From an uncultured Alphaproteobacteria bacterium (GTDB taxonomy: Bacteria; Pseudomonadota; Alphaproteobacteria; Rhizobiales; Pleomorphomonadaceae), in assembly GCA_937900425.1 (NCBI GenBank), contig CALCDT010000049.1:1-8822 (forward strand): a stretch of 8,822 nucleotides of DNA, in the 5' to 3' direction. The notes beneath the pieces were generated by a model. That model was not told the origin of the DNA, did no database searches, and saw only the letters and a program-made list of their open reading frames with translations. Of the stretch, positions 1 to 8,645 are shown piece after piece. How positions within the stretch are numbered: position 1 is the stretch's first letter; each line of letters opens with the position of its first letter. Position numbers and translations under genes: made by a program.

Positions 1-1572
1 GCCGACGGCGCCGCGCTAGTGATCGAGGCCGCCGGCTGCCGCCTCGCCAACCTCGTCCTCGTCGCCGACGGGCTCCACAACGGGCCGCTGCTCAGCATCG
101 CCGGGGCGCGCGGCCTCGCCGTCGCCGGCCTCGGCCTCGTCGGCTGCCACGGCACCGCCCTTCTCGCCGAGGACGGCGAAGACCTCGATCTTCTCGGCGT
201 CGCCGCCCTCGCCGTCGGCGGCGAGGCGCTGGTGCTGCGCCGCTGCCGCGCGGTGCGGATCGAAGCCGCCTGCCGCAACGTCGCCCGCACCCGGCGGGCG
301 CCGGCGGTCGAACTCGACGACTGCCGCGCGGTCGAGGCGACGATCGCCGCCGACGACGTCCGCGGCAGTGCGCTGACCCTCAAGGTGCCGGACGCGGTGC
401 CCTGCGACAGCCGGTTCACCGTCGCAGCCGTCGGCTGCGAGCGGGCGGTCACGGTGTTCGGCACCACGGCCGCCCCGGCCCGGGGAATCGACCTCGCCGT
501 CCGCTCGGCCGGGGCGGGGGACTGCGCCGTCCTGCTCGCCAACGTCGCCGCCGGTTCGCTCGACCTCGTCGCCGGCGCCGCGCCGGGCGTGCCGCCGCTG
601 AAGCTGTCGGGCGCCGGCCGGACGGAGCGCGGTGCCCTCGCGCTGACCATCGCGGCGAGCGAGGACGCGGCGCCCGCGGCGATCGACGGGGTCGCCGTCA
701 TCCGCCGGGCCTTCGATCCGGAGCGGCTGCCGGCTTCCTCCGACGTCGTCCTTCCCGCCCCAGTCGAGGCGGCGCTCGCGGCGCGCGGCGAGCGGGTCTT
801 CGTGCCCTGGGAGATCGAGGGGCGCTGCCGGGTCTGCGGCGTCGCCGGCCGCTTCCGCTGCACCTATCCGGCGGTGCGCGAGTCGCTCGGCTGCACGAGT
901 TGCGGCGCGACGCTGCGCTACCGCGGGCAGGCCGGCGTCCTCGTCGAGGTGGTCGCGGCGGTGACCGGGCGCGGCGACCCGGCGGCGAGCCTCGCCGAAT
1001 TCGCCGCGGCGGGCGGGCTGTCGGGCCTCGCGATCTTCGAGCCGGGCGTCACCGGCCCGCTCCGCCCTCATCTCGCCCGGGCCGCGGTCTACCGCCGGTC
1101 GGTCTACGAGCCGGGCGTCGCCAGCGGCACGCCGGACGAAGACGGCATCGAGCATCAGGATCTCATGGCGCTGTCCCACGCCGACGAGAGCTTCGACCTC
1201 GTCGTCACCTCGGACATCTTCGAGCACGTCCGAAAGCCCTTCGTCGCCTTCCGCGAGGTCCACCGGGTGCTGAAGCCGGGCGGCAGCCACGTCTTCACGA
1301 TCCCTTTCGTGCTGCCGCTGCCGGAGACGACGGTGGCGCGGGTCGACACCTCGGGCCCGGAGGACCGCCACCTGTTGCCGCCGGTCTACCACGGCTCGGG
1401 CGCCGGCGGCCGCTCGCTGGTCTACACCGACTTCGGGCGCGATCTCGTGCGGCTGCTCGCCGACATCGGCTTCTCGACGCGGATCGTGCGTCACGGCGGG
1501 CGGACCGGGGCGGAGTTCGCATCGGCAACCCTCGTCGCGACGCGCCGTGCCGGCGAGGAGGAACGGCCGTGA
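1..1572 (+). CDS. Class I SAM methyltransferase with beta-helix-like N-terminus and zinc-ribbon segment (5' partial)
   Basis: The reading frame is open through the left edge, so the true start lies outside; the GTG at 19 is internal. 523 codons are visible before TGA. Numbering from the window edge: residues 1-250 are rich in Ala, Val, Leu and Gly, with recurring short hydrophobic strands and scattered Cys and Asp, suggesting a parallel beta-helix (inference). Residues 276-301 hold a CxxC-x18-CxxC pair (C276, C279, C298, C301) typical of a zinc ribbon. Residues about 340-500 are a methyltransferase: an IFEPGVTG stretch replaces the usual glycine-rich motif I, followed by FDLVVTSDIFEHV (398-410) and RVLKPGGSHVFTIPF. 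This zinc-ribbon-plus-methyltransferase type is often found beside glycosyltransferases and other surface-polysaccharide genes (family knowledge). The substrate is unknown. The next gene on the same strand starts 196 bases downstream. The methyltransferase call is solid; the beta-helix call is tentative. Confidence 0.8.
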   Translation, partial: ADGAALVIEAAGCRLANLVLVADGLHNGPLLSIAGARGLAVAGLGLVGCHGTALLAEDGEDLDLLGVAALAVGGEALVLRRCRAVRIEAACRNVARTRRAPAVELDDCRAVEATIAADDVRGSALTLKVPDAVPCDSRFTVAAVGCERAVTVFGTTAAPARGIDLAVRSAGAGDCAVLLANVAAGSLDLVAGAAPGVPPLKLSGAGRTERGALALTIAASEDAAPAAIDGVAVIRRAFDPERLPASSDVVLPAPVEAALAARGERVFVPWEIEGRCRVCGVAGRFRCTYPAVRESLGCTSCGATLRYRGQAGVLVEVVAAVTGRGDPAASLAEFAAAGGLSGLAIFEPGVTGPLRPHLARAAVYRRSVYEPGVASGTPDEDGIEHQDLMALSHADESFDLVVTSDIFEHVRKPFVAFREVHRVLKPGGSHVFTIPFVLPLPETTVARVDTSGPEDRHLLPPVYHGSGAGGRSLVYTDFGRDLVRLLADIGFSTRIVRHGGRTGAEFASATLVATRRAGEEERP

Positions 1573-1645
1573 CGCCCGCTCGCCCCTGCAGCGGCGCAGG
1601 CGCCGCGGGGGCCGGTGCTCGCGCCGAGATTGCGGCGGGGGCGTC

Positions 1646-1673
1646 TTGCTCCCGTCCGTATTTGTCCTATGCT
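1646..1673 (+). promoter_or_regulatory. Weak candidate sigma-70 promoter upstream of the radical SAM gene
   Basis: TTGCTC (1646-1651) and TATGCT (1668-1673) are separated by 16 bases in a locally AT-richer patch of the gap between the two left-hand genes. They match 3/6 and 4/6 of the consensus, so this is only a candidate. It would give a leader of roughly 90 bases. Read-through from the methyltransferase gene is equally possible, since I see no terminator between them. Confidence 0.3.
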
Positions 1674-1756
1674 TCGGCGGATCGCCCGCGACATCCTGCG
1701 GGGTCGCCCGCGCGAGGCCCCGCCGGCGGCCGACCGCACCGCGCAAGTCGCTATGG

Positions 1757-1762
1757 AAAGGA
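1757..1762 (+). promoter_or_regulatory. Ribosome binding site that sets the radical SAM start
   Basis: AAAGGA lies six bases before the ATG at 1769. The reading frame is open further upstream, to 1547, but that stretch is low-complexity, Arg-rich, less codon-biased and has no comparable Shine-Dalgarno. The site therefore favours the start at 1769. Confidence 0.7.
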
Positions 1763-1768
1763 TGCATC

Positions 1769-3763
<1,995 letters not shown>

Positions 3764-3790
3764 CGCGGGCCGGCGAAGTCGTGTTCGGGA

Positions 3791-5263
3791 TCAGGACACC
3801 CGGGCGCGGCGGGCGTCGCGCAGCTGGACCGGGCGGTCCGGGATCTCGATCTCGAAGGTGGCGCCGGGGCTCGCGTCGAGCAGGGTGATCGAACCGCCGT
3901 GGGCGCGGACGAGTTCGGCCGAGATGGCGAGGCCGAGGCCGGTGCCGCCGCGCCGGGCCGAGCCCTGGAACGCCTTGAACAGGCTCTCGCGCGCCTTCTC
4001 CGGCAGGCCCGGTCCGGTGTCGGCGACGCGGATGCGCACCACCGCCCCGAGCCGCTCGGCCGACAGCGTCAGGCGCCGGACCAGCGCCGGGTCAGACGAG
4101 CCCTCCAGCGCTTGCAGGCCGTTGCGCACGAGATTGACGAGGATGCGGAAGAGATGGTCGGGGTCGGCGTCGATCTCGATGTCGTCGCCGACCGCGTTGA
4201 CCCATTCGACGGCGCCGTGGGTCGAGGCGCCGGTGGTCTCGCCGACCTCGGCGGCCAGCATCCGCAAGGCGACGAGGCGCCGGGCCGGCGCCTGCTCCTG
4301 GGCCTTGCCGTAGGCGAGCACCGACTGGCAGTAGGCGATCGCCCGGTCGAGCGCGCCGACGAGCTTGGGCGCCATCCGCTGCACGGTCGGATCGGACACG
4401 GAGGCGAGACGGTCGGAGACGAGCTGGGCCGAGGCCAGCATGTTGCGCAGGTCGTGGTTGATCTTGGAGACGGCGAGGCCGAGGTCGGCGAGGTGTTTCT
4501 GCTGCTTCAGCGTCTCCTGCAGCCGGCGCTGCATCTCGGCGATGCCGCGCTCGGCGGCGCCGATCTCGTCGGTGCGGCACGTCGGCTCGATCAGGTGGGC
4601 CGGGTTCTCCGGGTCGTCGCCGAAGCGGCGGATCGCCCGGCCGAGCCGCTTCATCGGCCGCACCAGCAGCCGCTGCAGGCTGACGTAGACGAGGAAGGCG
4701 GTGAACACCGAGATCGCCAGCGACAGCAGCAGGATGTTGCGCGAGAAGGTCAGCATCCGCTCGCGCAGCGGCTTCTCGGAGAAGACGAGTTCGATCCGCC
4801 GGAGCGGGTCGGACGGGTCCTCGCCGGTGAGACGGATGGTGCGCTCGCCGCCGAGCAGCAGCGTGTCGAAGGCCGAGCCGACGGCGCCGGCCGCCGACAT
4901 GTCGGAAAGGTCGAGGACGCGCTCGACGGTCGGCGGATCGGGAATGATGGCGAGGAGGCGCTTCATGCCGTCCTCCTTGACCGCGAGGGCGTAGCCGTCG
5001 AGTTCGTCGAGCAGCGCCGACTGCAGATCCTGCGGCAGCGCCCGGTCGGCCGGCACCAGCGTCAGCGACCGGCTGGCGATCAGCGCGTTGTGTAAGCGCG
5101 ATTCGAGGTCGGTCTTCTGGAAATTGGCGATCGAGGGCACGTAGATCAGCACTTCGCTGATCATCACGAACAGCACCGTGAGGACGAGCAGGCGCGCCGA
5201 GAGGCCGAAGCGGACGCTCGCCAGCTCGGGATCGCCGGATGCCGGTTCCTGTTCGGCCGTCAT
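3791..5263 (-). CDS. Membrane-bound sensor histidine kinase (HAMP, HisKA-like, HATPase_c)
   Basis: 490 residues. An N-terminal membrane segment (about 22-43) and a second (about 176-198) flank a periplasmic sensor region of about 130 residues with no domain I recognise. A HAMP-like linker follows (about 199-250), then the dimerisation helix with phospho-acceptor H270 in KINHDLRNML. The ATPase domain shows an N box (N377, N381), DTGPG (415-419), an F-box-like SLFKAFQGS and GTGLGL (440-445), so all key catalytic motifs are present. It would autophosphorylate in response to an envelope signal and pass phosphate to a response regulator, but none is encoded in the window. The ATG at 5263 has AGGA seven bases upstream (minus strand 5274-5271); a second purine run, GGAGG, sits too close to serve. 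It lies 134 bases downstream of the flavoprotein gene on the same strand and may share its transcript. The signal is unknown. Confidence 0.92.
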   Translation of the reverse strand: MTAEQEPASGDPELASVRFGLSARLLVLTVLFVMISEVLIYVPSIANFQKTDLESRLHNALIASRSLTLVPADRALPQDLQSALLDELDGYALAVKEDGMKRLLAIIPDPPTVERVLDLSDMSAAGAVGSAFDTLLLGGERTIRLTGEDPSDPLRRIELVFSEKPLRERMLTFSRNILLLSLAISVFTAFLVYVSLQRLLVRPMKRLGRAIRRFGDDPENPAHLIEPTCRTDEIGAAERGIAEMQRRLQETLKQQKHLADLGLAVSKINHDLRNMLASAQLVSDRLASVSDPTVQRMAPKLVGALDRAIAYCQSVLAYGKAQEQAPARRLVALRMLAAEVGETTGASTHGAVEWVNAVGDDIEIDADPDHLFRILVNLVRNGLQALEGSSDPALVRRLTLSAERLGAVVRIRVADTGPGLPEKARESLFKAFQGSARRGGTGLGLAISAELVRAHGGSITLLDASPGATFEIEIPDRPVQLRDARRARVS

Positions 5264-5296
5264 GCCTCCGTCCTGTGCCCCCGTTCCCGTCCCCGG

Positions 5297-5326
5297 CCCC
5301 GTCTCGCGATCCGCCCGCGGACGGGG
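5297..5326. other. Intercistronic hairpin upstream of the histidine kinase
   Basis: CCCCGTC (5297-5303) pairs with GACGGGG (5320-5326). Inside it CGCG (5305-5308) pairs with CGCG (5316-5319), leaving a single-base bulge and a seven-base loop. It sits in the 134-base gap between the flavoprotein and the kinase, 33 bases before the kinase start. No T-run follows on either strand. It may act as an RNA processing or stability element, or be chance in GC-rich DNA. Confidence 0.35.
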
Positions 5327-5397
5327 GGAGGCCGTTCCTCATCTGGGGCGCCGCACCGCGCCTTTTTAGTCCCTCGCCCCCGCCGCCGGTGCGATTT

Positions 5398-6825
5398 TCA
5401 CCCGAGGCGCCGCAGCAGCCCGAGCAGGCGGCCGATCCACGGATTGGCGAGGCTGTCGCCATAATAGGCGAGGGCGGCGCGTCTGGCGATCTCGGCGAGG
5501 GTCGGATAGGGAAAAACCGTGTCGGCGAGTGCCTTGACCGTGAGCCGGCGCGACACCGCCAGCGCCAGCAGGCCGAGAAGTTCGCCGGCCTCCGGTCCGG
5601 CTGCCGCGGCGCCGAGAATGCGTCCGCGCGGCCCGACGACGAGCTTGACCATGCCGTCGGTGCGAAGGCCGGTGCGGGCGCGGTCGTTGGCCGAATAGGG
5701 CGCGGCGAGCACCTTGACCCGGCCGCCGTGGCGCTCGCGTGCCGCCTCCTCGGTGAGGCCGACCCGGCCGATCTCCGGGTCGGTGTAGGTGCACCACGGC
5801 AGGATGTCCGGGTTCTCCTTGACCGGCAGGCGGAACAGGATCGAGCGCACCGCGAGGCCGGCGTGGTAGCCGGCCCAGTGGGTGAAGCGGTAGGAGCCGG
5901 CGACGACGTCGCCGATGGCGTAGACCCGGCGGTTGTCGGTGCGAAGGCCGCGGTCGGTGCGGATGCCGCGCCGGTCGGCGAAGATGCCGGCCGCCTCCAG
6001 CCCGAGATCCTCGACGTTGGCGGTGCGGCCGGTGGCGAGGAGGAGGTGGGTCGCCGCGACGCTCCGCTCCGCTCCCTCCGACGCGGCGAGCGCGGTCAGC
6101 CCCTCCGCCGCCGGGGCGAGGCGGGTGAGGCGGGCGCCCTCGACCAGCGTGACGCCCTCCGCCGCGAGGCGGGCGCGGACGACGGCGACGAGCTCCGGAT
6201 CGTCCTTCGGCAGGATCGCGCCGTGCTCGACGACGGTCACCTCCGACCCGAGCCGGCGGAAGGCCTGGGCGAGTTCGAGCCCGATCGGCCCACCGCCGAC
6301 GACGAGGAGATGACCGGGCAGGCGGTCGAGGTCGAAGACGGTCTCGTTGGTGAGATGGGATACGGTGTCGAGGCCGGGGATCGTGGGCACCAGCGCCCGC
6401 GAGCCGGTGGCGACGACGAAGCGGCGGGCGCGGATGGTGGCGTCGCCGGCGACGACGGTGTCCGGGTCGGTGAAGCGGGCGCGGGCGGTGATCACCGTGG
6501 CGCCGAGCCCCTCGAAGCGCTCGACCGAATCGTGCGGCGCGATGCCGGCGATGACGGAGCGGACGTGGTCGCGGACCTTCGCGAAGTCGACCCGCGCCGG
6601 GCCGGCGTCGACGCCGAAGCGCGGCGCCTCGGCGACCGCGCGGGCGTGGGCGGCGGCGGCGATCAGCGCCTTCGACGGCACGCAGCCGGTGTTGAGGCAG
6701 TCGCCGCCCATGCGGCCCTCCTCGACGAGGACGACCTCGACGCCGAAGGCCCGCGCCGCCGCGGCGACGGTGAGGCCGGCGGAGCCGGCGCCGATGACGC
6801 AGATGTCCGGGGTCAGCAGCCTCAT
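5398..6825 (-). CDS. MerA/dihydrolipoamide-dehydrogenase-like FAD-dependent NAD(P)H oxidoreductase
   Basis: 475 residues, the usual length for class I pyridine-nucleotide disulfide oxidoreductases. FAD-binding GAGSAG lies near residues 12-17. The redox-active disulfide is GGDCLNTGCVPSK (C43, C48). The NAD-binding fold has GGGPIG (177-182) with E200 at the end of the second strand, favouring NADH over NADPH. The second FAD motif is YAIGDV (302-307). The C-terminal dimer interface has FPYPTLAE: Y440 stands where lipoamide dehydrogenases carry the catalytic His of HPTLSE, and this resembles the FPYLT of mercuric reductase. It lacks the C-terminal Cys pair and N-terminal metal-binding domain of true MerA, so mercury reduction is not supported. 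The ATG overlaps the stop of the upstream membrane gene (ATGA, 6822-6825) and has GGAGGG seven bases before it. Such enzymes recur beside TVP38-type membrane proteins, and the coupling suggests joint function. The substrate is unknown. Confidence 0.88.
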   Translation of the reverse strand: MRLLTPDICVIGAGSAGLTVAAAARAFGVEVVLVEEGRMGGDCLNTGCVPSKALIAAAAHARAVAEAPRFGVDAGPARVDFAKVRDHVRSVIAGIAPHDSVERFEGLGATVITARARFTDPDTVVAGDATIRARRFVVATGSRALVPTIPGLDTVSHLTNETVFDLDRLPGHLLVVGGGPIGLELAQAFRRLGSEVTVVEHGAILPKDDPELVAVVRARLAAEGVTLVEGARLTRLAPAAEGLTALAASEGAERSVAATHLLLATGRTANVEDLGLEAAGIFADRRGIRTDRGLRTDNRRVYAIGDVVAGSYRFTHWAGYHAGLAVRSILFRLPVKENPDILPWCTYTDPEIGRVGLTEEAARERHGGRVKVLAAPYSANDRARTGLRTDGMVKLVVGPRGRILGAAAAGPEAGELLGLLALAVSRRLTVKALADTVFPYPTLAEIARRAALAYYGDSLANPWIGRLLGLLRRLG

Positions 6826-7658
6826 CGCCGCGCCCTCCGCCGGCGGATCGCCTTGACCGCGACCGGGATCAGCGCGACGAGGCCGAGGGCGGCGAAGGCG
6901 GCGACGAGCTTCGGCGTGACGAGGGCGCCGGGATCGATCGACGGGGTGCAGGCCGGGTCGGCGAGGCAGCCCGGCTGGGCGGCGATCTGCGCCTCGATCA
7001 CCGAATCGAGGCCGGAGCCGATCAGGGTGAAGGCGAAGGTGCCGGGCAGGATGCCGAGGGCGGTGGTGACGACGAAGATGCGAAGCGGCACGCCGGCCAG
7101 CGCCGGGGCGAGGTTGACCACCCAGAACGGGAAGATCGGCACCAGCCGCAGGAACATGAGATAGGAGAAGGCGTCCTCGCGAAAGCCCTCGGCGAAGCGG
7201 GCGAGCCGCGGCCCGGCCTTGTCGGCGAGCGCCGCGCCGAAGCTGGTGCGGGCGATCAGGAACAGGATCGTGGCGCCGAGGGTGGCGGCGGCGACGACGA
7301 CGATGCCGGCGGCGAGCCAGCCGAACAGGAAGCCGCCGGCCAGCGTCATCACCGCGAGGCCGGGGATCGAGACCGCGGTGGCGAAGACGTAGAACAGGGC
7401 GAAGCCGGCGAGGGCGGGCAGGAAATGCGCCGCGACGGTGGCCGCCAGAACGTCGCGGTTGCGGATCAGGCCGTCGAGCGAGAGGTGCCGGTGGCCGCCG
7501 AGGGCGAAGAAGCCGGCGAGCAGCAGGGCGACGAGACCGAGCGGCCAGAGCCGGAGCAGCCGGCGCGCGCGGCCGCGGCGCTCCCGCCGGCCGGCCTCAG
7601 GGGCGGTCACGGTACGGGTCTTTGCTCGGACGGCCGGAGCCGTGGCAGCGGGGGGCAT
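6822..7658 (-). CDS. TVP38/TMEM64 (VTT/SNARE-associated, DedA-like) family membrane protein
   Basis: 278 residues from the ATG at 7658, which has GGAG seven bases upstream. A longer GTG start at 7700 would add 14 residues but has no good Shine-Dalgarno. A basic N-terminus (about 11-36) precedes a membrane segment (about 36-55). The VTT core (about 78-220) includes SIPGLAVMTLAGG, GWLAAG, a helix-breaking loop around LIARTSFG, and the family signature FLRLVPIFPFWVVN (169-182), followed by GILPGTFAFTLIG. A loop with C231 and C237 (CLADPAC) leads to the last membrane helix (about 250-270) and a basic tail. Family members are inner-membrane proteins; relatives of the DedA/VTT group are linked to lipid scrambling or transport and to membrane homeostasis (family knowledge), with no reaction proven for this branch. 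It is first in the leftward operon, and its stop overlaps the flavoprotein start by four bases. Confidence 0.88.
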   Translation of the reverse strand: MPPAATAPAVRAKTRTVTAPEAGRRERRGRARRLLRLWPLGLVALLLAGFFALGGHRHLSLDGLIRNRDVLAATVAAHFLPALAGFALFYVFATAVSIPGLAVMTLAGGFLFGWLAAGIVVVAAATLGATILFLIARTSFGAALADKAGPRLARFAEGFREDAFSYLMFLRLVPIFPFWVVNLAPALAGVPLRIFVVTTALGILPGTFAFTLIGSGLDSVIEAQIAAQPGCLADPACTPSIDPGALVTPKLVAAFAALGLVALIPVAVKAIRRRRARR

Positions 7659-7729
7659 CGGACATCTCCACGTCTCCGTCCTCTGTCGTCGAGGTGCCAC
7701 GGCCGCGGGCGTGGCCGCAAGCTCCTCGC

Positions 7730-7744
7730 GCCGGTCTCACCGGC
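7730..7744. repeat. Perfect inverted repeat GCCGGT-CTC-ACCGGC
   Basis: Six-base arms at 7730-7735 and 7739-7744 surround a three-base centre, 71 bases upstream of the TVP38 start. Its position fits an operator for the leftward operon, or a hairpin in its leader. No matching regulator is known from the window, and chance is possible at this GC content. Confidence 0.4.
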
Positions 7745-7770
7745 AAGTGATGGCGGCCGGCCGGTGCCGC

Positions 7771-7799
7771 CGGCCCGCGACCCGGCCCGCGACCCGGCC
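7771..7799. repeat. 12-base tandem duplication
   Basis: The unit CGGCCCGCGACC occurs at 7771-7782 and again at 7783-7794, followed by a five-base partial third copy (7795-7799). It looks like a recent slippage duplication in non-coding DNA upstream of the rpmH promoter. Confidence 0.75.
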
Positions 7800-7871
7800 T
7801 TGACCGGGCGGGGCCGGTGCGGACGGGGCGGCGCGGCGGTGAATTCTCCGCACCCGGCGGCCCCTCGTTTG

Positions 7872-7901
7872 TTGACGCGGACCCGGCCTTCCCCTTATAA
7901 G
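7872..7901 (+). promoter_or_regulatory. Sigma-70-type promoter of the rpmH-rnpA operon
   Basis: TTGACG (7872-7877) and TATAAG (7896-7901) are separated by 18 bases, or 17 if TTATAA is taken. Each matches five of six consensus bases, and the -10 stands out as an AT-rich island in very GC-rich DNA. Transcription would begin near 7908, leaving a leader of about 165 bases before rpmH. A strong housekeeping promoter is expected for this locus. Confidence 0.8.
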
Positions 7902-8044
7902 CCCGGCACGACCGGAGCCGGTTCCGGCATCGACGTGCGAATTCGCGCGCCGATCCGTATCCGGGCTCCTCGCTCGATCCCCTCTCACGCCGGAGCCGGG
8001 GCCCTCCTCACCGGAGGCCGCACGCCTGCCTCGGCACCAGACCG

Positions 8045-8073
8045 AAGGACCGCCCGCCGGGCGGGTTGACGAC
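8045..8073 (+). promoter_or_regulatory. rpmH translation start region with hairpin between purine run and ATG
   Basis: The nearest good Shine-Dalgarno-like sequence, AAGGA (8045-8049), lies 24 bases before the rpmH ATG, too far for normal use. Between them CCCGC (8053-8057) can pair with GCGGG (8061-8065). Folding this 13-base hairpin would bring AAGGA to an effective distance of about 11 bases. The folding role is inference; the weak direct spacing is what the sequence shows. Confidence 0.35.
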
Positions 8074-8208
8074 ATGAAGCGGACCTATCAGCCTTCCAAG
8101 CTCGTGCGCAAGCGCCGCCACGGCTTCCGCGCCCGCATGGCGACCGTCGGCGGCCGCAAGGTCATCGCCGCCCGCCGGGCGCGCGGTCGCAAGCGCCTTT
8201 CGGCCTGA
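8074..8208 (+). CDS. rpmH: 50S ribosomal protein L34
   Basis: 44 residues, highly basic, the normal length for bacterial L34. It begins MKRTYQPSKLVRKRRHGF, the family signature, followed by RMAT..GRKVIAARRARGRKRL. It is a small structural protein of the large ribosomal subunit that binds 23S rRNA. It is the first gene of the locus behind a strong promoter with a long leader. rnpA follows 50 bases downstream and yidC overlaps rnpA, the conserved order for this locus. Identification is certain. Confidence 0.98.
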   Translation: MKRTYQPSKLVRKRRHGFRARMATVGGRKVIAARRARGRKRLSA

Positions 8209-8258
8209 TTGCGCGCTCCGGTGGCACGATATCCCCTCGTCGTTCGCCGCCGCCGCTC

Positions 8259-8645
8259 ATGACCAGGCTCAGGAAACGTGCCGAATTCGTGAAGGTCGCG
8301 CGGGGCGCTCGCACGCCCCGACGCGGCTTTTTGCTGCAGACGATCCGGCGCGACGACGACGGCGAGGCCCGTTTCGGCTTCACCGTCACCAAGAAGATCG
8401 GCAACGCCGTGGAGCGCAACCGGATCCGGCGCCGGCTGCGCGAGGCGATCCGCCTGCACGGGCAGGCCGTGGCCGCGCCCGGCTTCGATCACGTCCTGAT
8501 CGGGCGGCGCGCCGCCCTCGGACAGCCCTTCGCCGACATGGTCGCCGACGTGGTCGGTGCCCTGAGGACGGCCGGCAAGGCCAGAGAGAGTGCCGCCCGC
8601 GGGTCCCGCGCGGCCGAAGGATCCGGAAAAGGCTCCGATGTCTGA
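8259..8645 (+). CDS. rnpA: Ribonuclease P protein component
   Basis: 128 residues. The N-terminus MTRLRKRAEFVKVARG matches alphaproteobacterial RnpA. The central RFGFTVTKKIGNAVERNRIRRRLREA region (39-64, with the RNR motif at 53-55) is the conserved RNA-binding helix that helps the catalytic RNA hold pre-tRNA leaders. The last 20 residues are a low-complexity Ala/Gly/Ser/Arg tail beyond the conserved fold. ATG at 8259 is the only usable start in the frame after rpmH; no Shine-Dalgarno is visible before it, so translation may depend on coupling to rpmH. The end overlaps the yidC start by eight bases. The RNase P RNA gene is not in the window. Confidence 0.96.
   Translation: MTRLRKRAEFVKVARGARTPRRGFLLQTIRRDDDGEARFGFTVTKKIGNAVERNRIRRRLREAIRLHGQAVAAPGFDHVLIGRRAALGQPFADMVADVVGALRTAGKARESAARGSRAAEGSGKGSDV

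Larger units (their letters stand above)
7659..8073. other. Divergent intergenic region (415 bases) between the TVP38 gene and rpmH
   Basis: No convincing protein gene lies here. It contains a GCCACG/CGTGGC stem (7696-7715), a perfect inverted repeat (7730-7744), a seven-base stem GGCCGGC/GCCGGCC (7755-7775), a 12-base tandem duplication, the rpmH promoter and the rpmH leader. The promoter for the leftward TVP38 operon should also lie here, but I could not identify convincing -35 and -10 boxes on the minus strand. Arg/Pro/Ala-rich frames through the region look like GC-driven noise. Confidence 0.6.

Noticed and set aside
3899..5095. Plus-strand frame of about 398 codons opposite the histidine kinase
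   Set aside because: The minus strand has every kinase motif in frame; the opposite product is charged, low-complexity and unrecognisable.
5353..5400. Promoter for the histidine kinase in the A/T-rich bits near TTTTTAG and GATTTTCA
   Set aside because: On the minus strand these read as TGAAAA and CTAAAAA, but they give no acceptable -35/-10 pair.
5398..6825. Mercury resistance (merA)
   Set aside because: The FPYPT tyrosine is MerA-like, but the C-terminal Cys pair, the N-terminal heavy-metal domain and any merR, merT or merP neighbours are missing.
5239..7164. Plus-strand frame of about 641 codons across the flavoprotein and TVP38 genes
   Set aside because: It is the mirror of two clear minus-strand genes and crosses their boundaries; the product is Asp/Gly/Arg-rich with no domain.
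7659..8073. Plus- and minus-strand open frames across the rpmH upstream region
   Set aside because: They run through a strong promoter and tandem repeats, and encode Arg/Pro/Ala-rich sequence with no family resemblance.
7860..8074. Replication origin with DnaA boxes next to rpmH
   Set aside because: Some bacteria have dnaA-oriC beside rpmH, but no TTATCCACA-like boxes or dnaA gene are seen, and in Alphaproteobacteria this locus is usually separate from the origin.
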